In this document: positions 34,524 through 42,030 of the stretch, piece by piece
How the letters are laid out: every line of letters begins with the position of its first letter
Position numbering within the stretch: position 1 is the first letter of the stretch
Assembly: GCA_040391785.1 (NCBI GenBank)
Contig: JBEBXH010000008.1
Location: 54,591-118,590 of the forward strand
DNA length: 64,000 bases
Source of the DNA: UBA5239 sp040391785
GTDB lineage: Bacteria; Verrucomicrobiota; Lentisphaeria; Victivallales; Victivallaceae
Direction of reading: 5' to 3'
Program-made: the position numbers and the translations under genes
The notes under the pieces: model-generated
The model's database searches: none
Seen by the model: only the letters and a program-made list of their open reading frames with translations
What the model was told of the DNA's origin: nothing

Positions 34524-34569
34524 GAAAACCGGAATCGTGAATAACTCATGATCCCGGTTTTCTTTTTTT
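34524..34569 (+). terminator. Bidirectional intrinsic terminator
   Basis: GAAAACCGG (34524-34532) and CCGGTTTTC (34554-34562) form a stem with further pairing inside, followed by T7 on the plus strand. It ends the ParB-like gene and may also serve the convergent integrase gene. Confidence 0.85.
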
Positions 34570-36292
34570 ATCTATTCAAGACTGGCAGTTGAGCGATTTG
34601 CCTGTCAATCACTTCCTGCGGAAGGGGCGTTTTCCCCAATACCTCGAAGACATTGATGTTGTAGTCCAGCAGTTTCAGGTTCTTCAACAGAATCTCTGGA
34701 TTGAAGGCTTTTCCATAACGGCCGAAGCTCATACCAGCCAGGGAATGGCCCATGATTTCGGCGACCAGGCTCTCCTGGGCTCCCTTTTGTTTCAGGCAGT
34801 TCGCAACATTATGCCGTAAGCTGTGGAATACCTTCTTCGTATCGTCGGTAATACACTTGCGGTTGAATCTGCCGAATGACTTCTCATAAGAGTGCGTATA
34901 GCCGTATTTTTCGGTATACTCAAGGCAAATCCAGAGCCTTGCGTCTTCTGTTTTTCTGCCCCGCCTCGCAGAAGCCCGATTTTGAACAAACTCCAGTAAG
35001 CCCAATTGTTGAAGAATCGGGTGTACCGGAATCGTCCGTTTGGCGTTTTTGTTTTTCAGCCTGGCTTTGCGTTCCACGCTGGCTTTGATATCGAAGCAAG
35101 GAATTCCGTTGACATTGATAATATCATCGGGATAGAGTTGGCATATCTCCGCCTGGCGTAGGCCGGAGAAGAGAGCAATTAGAGGAATCCAGTATTTATG
35201 CGGCTTCCAGGCATTCATGCGGTCTTCCCGGATATTCGCCAGCAAAAGCTTCAGGTCATCCGTACTGTAGGGGCTACGTTCGTTGCTGACCTTGTCGCCT
35301 AAATCGATCAGAAGATTCGTGGCAGGGTTGCGGTCGAGGTATTCATGATCGAAGCACCACTTGAAGAATCCGCCCAAACGCACACAATTATGGTTGACGG
35401 TCTGATCGGACAATTTTGCCCTCCCGTGGTCCTTCACCAATTCGGAGAGCGGCAGGTCCTTCAGTTCAGGGTAAACATTGCGCCTTGCCGGAATCTTCAT
35501 CAGCACGTTATCGCGGAATGCCAGCAGATCACGATGGCGGATGGCTTTGATATCTGTGCCGGAGTTCACGTACTGTAGGAACAAGTCCAGCGTGTTTTTG
35601 ATGTCTTCCCTGGTCTTGATGCCCCAAGTGGGATGGGGTGCCGCCAGATAGTCTTGAATCAGTTTGCCTACGAAGTGCTTCTCGTCAGCCTGGGCGAGTT
35701 CTTCCACGGTGGGATAATCGCCATTGATTACTTTATCATAAATGGCTTCATTGTACTCCGTGAGGTTCTTTCTGCCAGCAATGCGTTCATATTGCATTCT
35801 ATGAACAAAGAGGTCCGCATACAGTAAATCATGTGCCAGGCAATCAAGGTCGCCCTGGTCATGTGGAACTTCTTTCAGCATATCCCTGGCGTTAATCATA
35901 GCCGTAGTAGCGTTCGGATCACCTACTTGGACTGCATTCTCAAAGTGCTTCACCATATTAAGGGCAATCCGCATGCCTTCCGCCCTTGTTTCAGGGCACA
36001 TACGGCCATAGGCGGCCATCTGCCGGGTATGGTCCTCCAAACGGCGTGTAATGTAATCTGCGGCCAATTTCCGCAGGTCCTGCAACGGTATGCTCATGTA
36101 TTCCCCTGAGTCGATCCATGTTCTGATTTCATCAGAGGCAAACTTACAGCATTCCATCGCCTTTTTCAAGTCGTTGGTTCGCAGGGATATTCTGATTTCT
36201 CGGATTTTTCCGGGCAGATAATTTGCCGGAAGACGGTAACGGAATTGAAATTTTCCGCTTCGGACGGCCAGATTACTTACAGAGACTTCCAT
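34568..36292 (-). CDS. int: Tyrosine integrase of the island
   Basis: 574 aa from the ATG at 36292 (MEVSVSN), which has AAGGAG 6 nt upstream; the frame opens 11 codons earlier but would begin inside the arm-type repeat. The N-terminal part (KFQFRYRLPANYLPGKIREIRISLRT) is of the DUF6538 type. A core-binding SAM-like domain is at about 230-330, and the catalytic domain has SGLRQAEICQL (Arg I), HSLRHNVANCL (His-x2-Arg), GHSLAGMSFGRYGK (His and Tyr). The gene lies 98 nt from the tRNA-Pro att site and reads away from it, the normal position for an integrase specific to this site. Confidence 0.92.
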   Translation of the reverse strand: MEVSVSNLAVRSGKFQFRYRLPANYLPGKIREIRISLRTNDLKKAMECCKFASDEIRTWIDSGEYMSIPLQDLRKLAADYITRRLEDHTRQMAAYGRMCPETRAEGMRIALNMVKHFENAVQVGDPNATTAMINARDMLKEVPHDQGDLDCLAHDLLYADLFVHRMQYERIAGRKNLTEYNEAIYDKVINGDYPTVEELAQADEKHFVGKLIQDYLAAPHPTWGIKTREDIKNTLDLFLQYVNSGTDIKAIRHRDLLAFRDNVLMKIPARRNVYPELKDLPLSELVKDHGRAKLSDQTVNHNCVRLGGFFKWCFDHEYLDRNPATNLLIDLGDKVSNERSPYSTDDLKLLLANIREDRMNAWKPHKYWIPLIALFSGLRQAEICQLYPDDIINVNGIPCFDIKASVERKARLKNKNAKRTIPVHPILQQLGLLEFVQNRASARRGRKTEDARLWICLEYTEKYGYTHSYEKSFGRFNRKCITDDTKKVFHSLRHNVANCLKQKGAQESLVAEIMGHSLAGMSFGRYGKAFNPEILLKNLKLLDYNINVFEVLGKTPLPQEVIDRQIAQLPVLNR

Positions 36293-36305
36293 TTTGACTC
36301 CTTGC

Positions 36306-36328
36306 GGTGTCACAAAACGAGTCACACT
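36306..36328 (+). other. Arm-type integrase repeat (right)
   Basis: Counterpart of 10054-10076, 19 of 23 positions equal. It lies directly upstream of the integrase ribosome site, so integrase binding here could also repress its own gene. Confidence 0.55.
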
Positions 36329-36390
36329 CCGAGGGAAGAGAAAAATGCGGTTTCGCGTCGTAAGTAATTGAAAATCAGGGAATTATAACA

Positions 36391-36414
36391 AAAGAAATGG
36401 TCGGGGTGAGAGGA
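36391..36414 (+). other. att core repeat at tRNA-Pro
   Basis: 24 nt shared exactly with 9963-9986. 17 of them are the last bases of the tRNA gene including CCA, and 7 lie beyond it. Confidence 0.85.
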
Positions 36415-36475
36415 TTTGAACCTCCGGCCTCTGCGTCCCGAACGCAGCGCTCTAGCCAGACTGAGCCACACCCCG
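36398..36475 (-). tRNA. tRNA-Pro (anticodon CGG)
   Basis: 78 nt with encoded CCA. Acceptor CGGGGTG pairs with CACCCCG, discriminator A; D-arm GGCTCAGTCTGGCTAGAGC; anticodon stem CTGCG/CGCAG with loop TTCGGGA, anticodon CGG; T-arm GGAGGTTCAAATCCTC. All arms pair. The 3' end is the integration site of the island. Confidence 0.97.
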
Positions 36476-36480
36476 ACTTG

Positions 36481-36837
36481 GGTTGTCAAATAATTTTATT
36501 CGACAGGGTATTTACTATAGTAGCGAATTCGACAGATTCAAGCCGTTATTTGTAAAAAGCGTTTTAAAAAGTTCAGTTTTATTGAAAAACAGCACCCTAA
36601 AATGAAAATTCGATGAACCATCATCGATATCGGATGCTTTGCGAATGGTTTACGGTATGTGAACCACCCAAATATCCTTCGAACATTATATTACGGTAAT
36701 ACAAGCTCAAAAAAAACCGCTTGCAACTTGACGAACGCCGATTTTCAGTGTATTCATTTATCATATCCTCAATATGGATAAGGGATTTTGCGGATGAAAT
36801 TATTTTTCATCCGCAGGCAAAGTTGTGAGGTTATGGT
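36481..36837. promoter_or_regulatory. Upstream region of the M28 peptidase gene
   Basis: 357 bp without a gene. A promoter is likely at 36728-36756: TTGACG, spacer 17, TATTCA. In the leader, TGCGGATGAA (36789-36798) and TTCATCCGCA (36806-36815) form a perfect 10-bp hairpin about 20 nt before the start codon, which may protect the message or control translation. Confidence 0.55.
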
Positions 36838-37977
36838 ATGCATGGAAAAAATATTCTCGATTTGACCGGAAAGCTCGCCGCCGAGTTTCCCGGCCGGAAA
36901 ACCGGCCGCAGGTCCACGGAACGCTGTGCCCATAAAATCGCGGAATGTCTTGAGGCCATCAAGGGAGTCCATTCCACCAAAGTAGAGACTTTTGTCTGCC
37001 ATCCGAGCGCATTTTTCAGCTGGTGCAAGCTCAGCACTGCGGCTTATCTGATTGCGGCGGTTCTGTTGATCACACATCATCCCTTTGCCGGGCTGCTGGT
37101 TTTGCTGGCGGCGGTGGCGTTCACGGTGACGGTGTTCGGGATTCACGATGATTTTTTCGACCGCTTCTTCCCTTCGGAAATCGGCAGCAATGTCGTGGCC
37201 GAGATCGAGCCTTCGGGCGAGGTGAAGCAGCAGGTAGTGGTTTCGGCGCATCATGACGCCGCCCCGGTGTTCCGTCCGCTGGAGCATAACCCGCGGCTTT
37301 ATCCGTGGCTGCTGCGCGGGTCGGTGGCAGTGTTCGCACTCCATATGTTGATCGCGCTGATTTCGTGTTTTGTGCTGTTGCCGGGCTGGCTGTACTGGAT
37401 GGTGCTGGCGGCGGTGATTTTCATGGCTCCGCTGACGTTTCTGACCGGCTCGGCGATTTCGCCCGGAGTCGGCGACAATCTGGTCTCCTCCTGCATGCTG
37501 GTGGAGCTGGCCCGGGAGCTGACCGACCGGCCGCTCAAGCATACGAAAGTGATTCTGGCTTCGTTCGACGCCGAGGAGTGCGGCATGCGCGGGTCGGCGG
37601 CGTTTCTGAAGCGCCATCCGCTCAATGACCTGCCCTGCAAGGCGATTGTGGTGGACACCATTTACCGGCGTCAGGATTTGTCGGTGTTCACCAAAGATTT
37701 GAATGGCACGGTGCCGCTTTCCCATGACCTGGCCATGGATTTGATGCTGCTGCAGCCGATGAAGCGGTGCGTCATGCCGCCAGGCGGCGGCGCCACCGAT
37801 GCCGCCAATTTCGCCGGAGCCGGCATTCCGGCCGTGACCATTACGGCCATGGAAACCAACCCGGCCAACTGGTCCGCCGATTTCCCGTATCACACCTCCC
37901 GCGACACGATAAGCGCCGTTGAGGAGCCCGCGGTGGACGCCATATTCGACCTGATCGTCAACTATCTGAGGAAATAA
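36838..37977 (+). CDS. M28-family zinc aminopeptidase with membrane segments
   Basis: 379 aa. Zinc ligands of the M28 family are visible: VVVSAHHDAAP (His/Asp), GVGDNLVSS (Asp), FDAEECG (Glu-Glu), IVVDTIY (Asp) and FPYHTSRDT (His). Two hydrophobic stretches (about 64-98 and 161-205) interrupt the fold and probably anchor it to the membrane, with the second inserted between zinc-binding motifs. GAGG lies 7 nt before the ATG. It has its own promoter and a strong terminator, so it is a single-gene unit. Likely a peptidase acting near the inner membrane. Confidence 0.85.
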   Translation: MHGKNILDLTGKLAAEFPGRKTGRRSTERCAHKIAECLEAIKGVHSTKVETFVCHPSAFFSWCKLSTAAYLIAAVLLITHHPFAGLLVLLAAVAFTVTVFGIHDDFFDRFFPSEIGSNVVAEIEPSGEVKQQVVVSAHHDAAPVFRPLEHNPRLYPWLLRGSVAVFALHMLIALISCFVLLPGWLYWMVLAAVIFMAPLTFLTGSAISPGVGDNLVSSCMLVELARELTDRPLKHTKVILASFDAEECGMRGSAAFLKRHPLNDLPCKAIVVDTIYRRQDLSVFTKDLNGTVPLSHDLAMDLMLLQPMKRCVMPPGGGATDAANFAGAGIPAVTITAMETNPANWSADFPYHTSRDTISAVEEPAVDAIFDLIVNYLRK

Positions 37978-38002
37978 CGAAACGACTGTTGCCCCTTATC
38001 TA

Positions 38003-38070
38003 CCGAAACAAGCTGGCGCGCATCCGAGCCATCCCCCCCTTCCGGATGCCCAGCTTGTTTCGGCTTTTTT
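38003..38070. terminator. Strong bidirectional terminator
   Basis: CCGAAACAAGCTGG (38003-38016) pairs with CCAGCTTGTTTCGG (38050-38063), with an inner GCATCCG/CGGATGC stem, followed by T6 (38065-38070). It separates the convergent peptidase and pseudopilin genes. Confidence 0.92.
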
Positions 38071-38078
38071 ATTTCAAC

Positions 38079-38801
38079 TTATTGCAAGGCGGGATTCCAC
38101 ATCTGGAGTAATGTATCGGTCACGTCTGTGGAAGCAGTTGTTATACAGCCGAGCCAGGTTGTGGCGTGACCATCGGCCCAGGTGACGTTCAGCCCGGAGG
38201 TCGAGGGTATTCCGGCCGGAGTAATCGAACTGGAGTAAATAATTCCGCCGGGGTGACGGTAACCGACGCGATCATGGTTCGTCGGACTGATATTTGCTGC
38301 CCCGTAGTTGCTTGCCGCGTCCAGGAAAACAAAAGTTGTGGAAAATCTTTTGATTGTAGTGAATTTTATTCCCCAACCGTTGCTGATGTCATTGCCACAG
38401 TAATTATTGATCGCATAAGAAGATCCCCCCTTTCCGGCAATGTGAGTATTGCTGGAGACGAATGAAGGTTTGCTATCACTCGGACAGCGGAAGATGGGAA
38501 TATCCTGCGAAGCGTCAAAAGTACCGGAAGCATTCAATGATATCGCCAGATATGGCGCCAGAAGGTGCGTAAAATAGGGTTTCAGACCGCCGATGCCACA
38601 TCGAGGTATATAATCATAATCATTCACATACATACCCATGGCAGTACCGAATTGCTTTTCATTGCTCAGGCACGACATGGTTTTCGCTTTTTCCCGGGCC
38701 TTATTCAGAGCCGGCAGCAGCATCGCAGCCAGAGTTGCAATGATCGCGATTACAACCAGGAGTTCAATAAGTGTAAAATTTTTCTTCATTTTTTTCTCCA
38801 C
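38079..38801 (-). CDS. Prepilin-type N-terminal protein (type II secretion pseudopilin-like)
   Basis: 240 aa. The N-terminus MKKNFTLIELLVVIAIIATL is a class III prepilin signal with the F-T-L-I-E cleavage site, followed by AAMLLPALNKAREKAK. The C-terminal domain has conserved Cys, a variable middle, and VTWADGHA near the end, the H-X9-DG type of the planctomycete-lentisphaere family. A start four codons later (MKKNF) is equally possible. Members are very numerous in Victivallis-like genomes, mostly in glycan-use loci. It is the third gene of the LacI operon. Probably exported through a pilin-like system and surface-exposed. Confidence 0.85.
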   Translation of the reverse strand: MEKKMKKNFTLIELLVVIAIIATLAAMLLPALNKAREKAKTMSCLSNEKQFGTAMGMYVNDYDYIPRCGIGGLKPYFTHLLAPYLAISLNASGTFDASQDIPIFRCPSDSKPSFVSSNTHIAGKGGSSYAINNYCGNDISNGWGIKFTTIKRFSTTFVFLDAASNYGAANISPTNHDRVGYRHPGGIIYSSSITPAGIPSTSGLNVTWADGHATTWLGCITTASTDVTDTLLQMWNPALQ

Positions 38802-38814
38802 TTTATCATTGTTT

Positions 38815-40839
38815 TTATTTTGATCTCAAAAATACATTGGGATTCGCCGAAAGCAAGGGCAGAAGAGGCGCCTGGAATTGTATCGAAACATCCTCGACCG
38901 CGCTCTTGAAATCGATGGCCCAGATTTCGGCGGGCGCATTCGGTTTGCGTTTACCGTAAAAAATCCGGGTCTGATCGAATTTAGTTTCTTTCTGAACTTC
39001 AATTCCTTGCGGATTCACCAGAGACGCCGTGATATATTCGTCATAGTCCCCCCAGATCGGAATGAAAAACTCCTCCACCCCCTGCGGTACTTCAAAATAA
39101 AGTTTGCCAGACGGGCTGACCAGTTGGAAGCGCTCGCCCATCAGCATCGCCTGACCGGAGTGAGCAGATTCAAAGCCCAACAGTTGACGGCGGGTATCGG
39201 CCTCCAGCCGGTACAGGCCCTGTGTTTCCGGCACAAAATCGATCTTGACTGCTTTACCATCGGCAGCCAGTTCTTCCTGCTTCAGAACCTTGCCGTTCGG
39301 ATCTTTCAGGGTAATGGAAATCGCGCGGGTATTGTTACCAAGTTTGCGCGGAGCCAACTGTACGGAAATCTCTTTTCCCGGTTCCTCAACCAAAAGTAAC
39401 ATTACCGGAGAATGACGGAAGAAAAAGTTCCCGGAATTTGCCTGCGGCACCTGATGGCTGCCGGCGGGAGCGACAACCGTTTTGCCATCCAGAGTCGCAT
39501 ATTTCATACTCGCCAACTTGTCGATGATTTGTTTCTGGGTAGCGGTAAATGCTGCCAGGTCATAGGGGTTGCCATTGTAAATGAGCTCACCGGCAATCGT
39601 TCCCAGTTGAATGGTCGGATCCAGCAGAATATCGAAAGGCTGGGCCGGCTTTTTTGTGTCCGTTAAAACAGTCCGGGAAAATTGGAGCCCGCCGAAAGGC
39701 TGATTGACCAAACCTGGTTTATGAACCATCAAGCAGATTTTAAATGCGGCCTTTTCAACCGCCGTGGAATTATCCAGCTGACAATTGATGAATTTAATCT
39801 GGAATCCATCCCAGGGGCTGTTCAAAAGTGCAGTGATATTTTTGGAATCGGTGATTCTGCAATCGGCAAAAGCGACGAACCCCTTTACCGTGGCGGCCTT
39901 CTCCATGGCCAATCCGATGCGGATGCCGTTGAAATTATTCCGTATCTCGAGGTTACGGCAGAGAATGGACACCGGTTCGCTGTCACCATTCAGTTGTCCC
40001 ACATATACTTCGACGCCGCAGCCGTCATTACCTGAAAAAGTGGAATTTTCCACAATACATTCGACCAGGCGCTCGCCGGGATAGTTCGGTTCGAAATCGA
40101 TTCCGCTTTTGGGCGCGGTGCCGCGGGTATTGTTGAGGCGGCAATTGGTGATCAACAAACTTTCCGCGCTGATGACGGAAATCCCCTGCCGGTGGCAATC
40201 ATCAGTCTCCACATTTTCGATTCTAATGTTTTTGCAATAATTATTCGGATTGATCCGGCGTTCCAGTTTCGCCTTACCGGCCGGAGCCGGAAGCTGCCGA
40301 TCTTCGTTGTCGACGCCAAGGTAAATGCCGTCGCCACCGCTGCCGACCAGTTTGAGGTCCCGTATTTCAATATTCTCGCTGCTCAGGAGGTTCAAAATAT
40401 GGCGCCATTCGGCAAATTTGTATTTGCTCCGGTCATCATAATCCCTGCGGTTCATCTTCAACACGGCTCCCGGCTCACCGCGAATGATGACGTTTTTGAT
40501 GCTCACCATATTGAACAGCGCATCATTGACACCGATGAAACCACCAGAGCGAGCCCGGACGGTCACATTCCGGCCGATGATTACCTCCTGATTCGAGACC
40601 AGAAATACCGGATCGATGATCCAGTCGCTTCCGGTATGGTCAATGATCACTTTTTCCGCGCCCGAATTGATGGCGTTCTGCAATGCGGCGGTGGCATTGT
40701 TTTTGTCAAAGCCCCACCAACTGGCCCTGGCTTCTTTGCGGACACCGGATTTAACTTCCGCTATTTCCTTGTCGAATTCCCCACCCCAGGTTTGGGCGGT
40801 AAGCAACAGCAATAAGAGTACAAAACGTTTCACTATCAT
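38815..40839 (-). CDS. Secreted right-handed beta-helix protein (polysaccharide lyase/hydrolase-like)
   Basis: 674 aa. The signal peptide is at 1-19 (LLLLLLTAQTWG). Repeated short strands with Asn/Ile stacks (NVIIRGEPGAVLKMN, ENIEIRDLKLVGSGGDGIYL, NIRIENVETDDCHRQGISV, ITNCRLNNTRG) define a pectate-lyase-like beta-helix at about 60-400; a beta-sandwich tail follows. No certain catalytic triad can be assigned. It follows lacI by 22 nt and precedes the pseudopilin by 13 nt. A role in breaking down a host or plant polysaccharide fits its neighbours. Confidence 0.8.
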   Translation of the reverse strand: MIVKRFVLLLLLLTAQTWGGEFDKEIAEVKSGVRKEARASWWGFDKNNATAALQNAINSGAEKVIIDHTGSDWIIDPVFLVSNQEVIIGRNVTVRARSGGFIGVNDALFNMVSIKNVIIRGEPGAVLKMNRRDYDDRSKYKFAEWRHILNLLSSENIEIRDLKLVGSGGDGIYLGVDNEDRQLPAPAGKAKLERRINPNNYCKNIRIENVETDDCHRQGISVISAESLLITNCRLNNTRGTAPKSGIDFEPNYPGERLVECIVENSTFSGNDGCGVEVYVGQLNGDSEPVSILCRNLEIRNNFNGIRIGLAMEKAATVKGFVAFADCRITDSKNITALLNSPWDGFQIKFINCQLDNSTAVEKAAFKICLMVHKPGLVNQPFGGLQFSRTVLTDTKKPAQPFDILLDPTIQLGTIAGELIYNGNPYDLAAFTATQKQIIDKLASMKYATLDGKTVVAPAGSHQVPQANSGNFFFRHSPVMLLLVEEPGKEISVQLAPRKLGNNTRAISITLKDPNGKVLKQEELAADGKAVKIDFVPETQGLYRLEADTRRQLLGFESAHSGQAMLMGERFQLVSPSGKLYFEVPQGVEEFFIPIWGDYDEYITASLVNPQGIEVQKETKFDQTRIFYGKRKPNAPAEIWAIDFKSAVEDVSIQFQAPLLPLLSANPNVFLRSK

Positions 40840-40861
40840 TTCTCCTGAAATTGATTGATTT

Positions 40862-41902
40862 TTATATCGTCGAGCCGGGTTTGAACGAGGTGGCGAATTT
40901 CTGCTCTTTTACCGTTCCGTTGTCTTTGACCGCGGCGATCACACTTTGGGCCGCCGCCCGGCTGATTTCGTAATACGGTACCGAAATGGAACTTAATTCC
41001 GGGAAACTGTCGTTGCCGTCGTAGCCGACAATGGCGAAATCGCCGGGAACTTTGGCGCCGTAATATTGGAACTCGCGGCGCCAGATGTCGGCGGCACCGT
41101 CGTTGGCAGTCAGGATCGCGGTGAAATCCTGCGGCGATTCGGCGAATTCCCGGGCGGTTTTGCGCAAAGCCATGGCGTCCGGAATATTGATCGTGTCAAG
41201 GGTGATTTGGGGGTCGAGCTCCTGCAGGACGCGTTTCCACACTTCATAGCGTTCATTCTGATAAGCCGGCGTCCCCTTCAGGTCAAACGCCTGATAGAGG
41301 AACTTGCGGTGTCCGCGCTTGAGCAATCCGGCCGCCGCCTCGCGGATACCCGGCTCCGGGTCGGGGATAAACGACGGCATGGGCACGTCCGGCACCGCCG
41401 AGCCGCTGACGATGATATGCGGGATATTGCTGTCTTTGATCACGTCATAAAAATTGCGCATGTAGTGATATCCCATGAAAATGATGCCGTCCGAATAGGG
41501 AAACTGCAGGTGCCGGAGCAGGAAATCCGCCGAAATCTCCCGGTGCGAATGCAGCGGCAGCAGTTTAACCTCGAAACCGGCTTCGGTGGCGCCGTCGACA
41601 ATACCGTTCAGGAAATCGAACGTCAGCCGCTGATTATTCTGTGAAAAATCGCTGAAATACCTTTGCGAAGAATTCAGGTTGTCGATCACCACCGTCAGCG
41701 CTTCGCTGCATTTGGTACGGGTGCGCCGCGCATGGATATTGGGCTGGAAGCCCAGGCTGATTGCGGTCTCCTCGACCTTGCGGCGGGTGGCCTCCGAAAT
41801 CAGATGGCAGCGCGCCGGGTCCAGCGCCCGCGACACCGTCGACTGGGTGATATTCAATATGGCCGCGATATCGGCATGGCTCACTGTTGCTTTCTGGTTC
41901 AT
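40862..41902 (-). CDS. LacI-family transcriptional regulator
   Basis: 346 aa. N-terminal HTH: TVSHADIAAILNITQSTVSRALD, then ISEATRRKVEETAISLGFQPN, the hinge. A periplasmic-binding-protein-like effector domain follows (VVIDNL, PYSDGIIFMGYHY, PHIIVSGSAVPDVPM, AILTANDGAADIWRREF, GDFAIVGYDG). It is the first gene of an operon with the beta-helix and pseudopilin genes and is divergent from a glycosidase. Two perfect 14-bp palindromes in the promoter region are its likely operators. The inducer should be a sugar or oligosaccharide released by these enzymes. Confidence 0.92.
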   Translation of the reverse strand: MNQKATVSHADIAAILNITQSTVSRALDPARCHLISEATRRKVEETAISLGFQPNIHARRTRTKCSEALTVVIDNLNSSQRYFSDFSQNNQRLTFDFLNGIVDGATEAGFEVKLLPLHSHREISADFLLRHLQFPYSDGIIFMGYHYMRNFYDVIKDSNIPHIIVSGSAVPDVPMPSFIPDPEPGIREAAAGLLKRGHRKFLYQAFDLKGTPAYQNERYEVWKRVLQELDPQITLDTINIPDAMALRKTAREFAESPQDFTAILTANDGAADIWRREFQYYGAKVPGDFAIVGYDGNDSFPELSSISVPYYEISRAAAQSVIAAVKDNGTVKEQKFATSFKPGSTI

Positions 41903-41934
41903 CTTTTATTTCACTAATTTTGTAAATTAAGTAT

Positions 41935-41983
41935 TGCATTCGAATGCACTGGCTATATATTTATTATAATGCATTCGAATGCA
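41935..41983. promoter_or_regulatory. Two LacI operators between divergent genes
   Basis: TGCATTCGAATGCA occurs at 41935-41948 and again at 41970-41983, each a perfect palindrome, 35 bp from centre to centre (over three helical turns). An AT-rich TATTATAAT stretch in between looks like a -10 element. The CG at the centre is usual for LacI-family sites. Both transcription units would be repressed together. Confidence 0.85.
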
Positions 41984-42030
41984 AAGTCAATACTTCAATG
42001 ATGAAAAAAGCGAAAAAAGGTTTGTTGAGC

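Larger units (their letters stand above)
9963..36414. mobile_element. Integrative genomic island at tRNA-Pro(CGG)
   Basis: The 24-nt sequence that forms the 3' end of tRNA-Pro plus 7 nt beyond it (36391-36414) is repeated exactly at 9963-9986 in the same orientation. The tyrosine integrase gene lies against the tRNA end. Between the repeats are excisionase, resolvase, ParB, primase-helicase, toxin-antitoxin remnants and cargo, all typical of integrative elements. I see no conjugation (relaxase, T4SS) or phage structural genes, so it is either mobilised by others or a satellite-like element. The tRNA stays intact on the right side. Confidence 0.85.

Noticed and set aside
9963..36414. Prophage interpretation of the island
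   Set aside because: No capsid, portal, terminase, tail or lysis genes can be seen; the amidoligase pair and the resolvase alone are not enough.
36769..37893. 374-codon frame opposite the M28 peptidase
   Set aside because: Basic, His/Arg-rich low-complexity translation; the peptidase frame has all zinc ligands.
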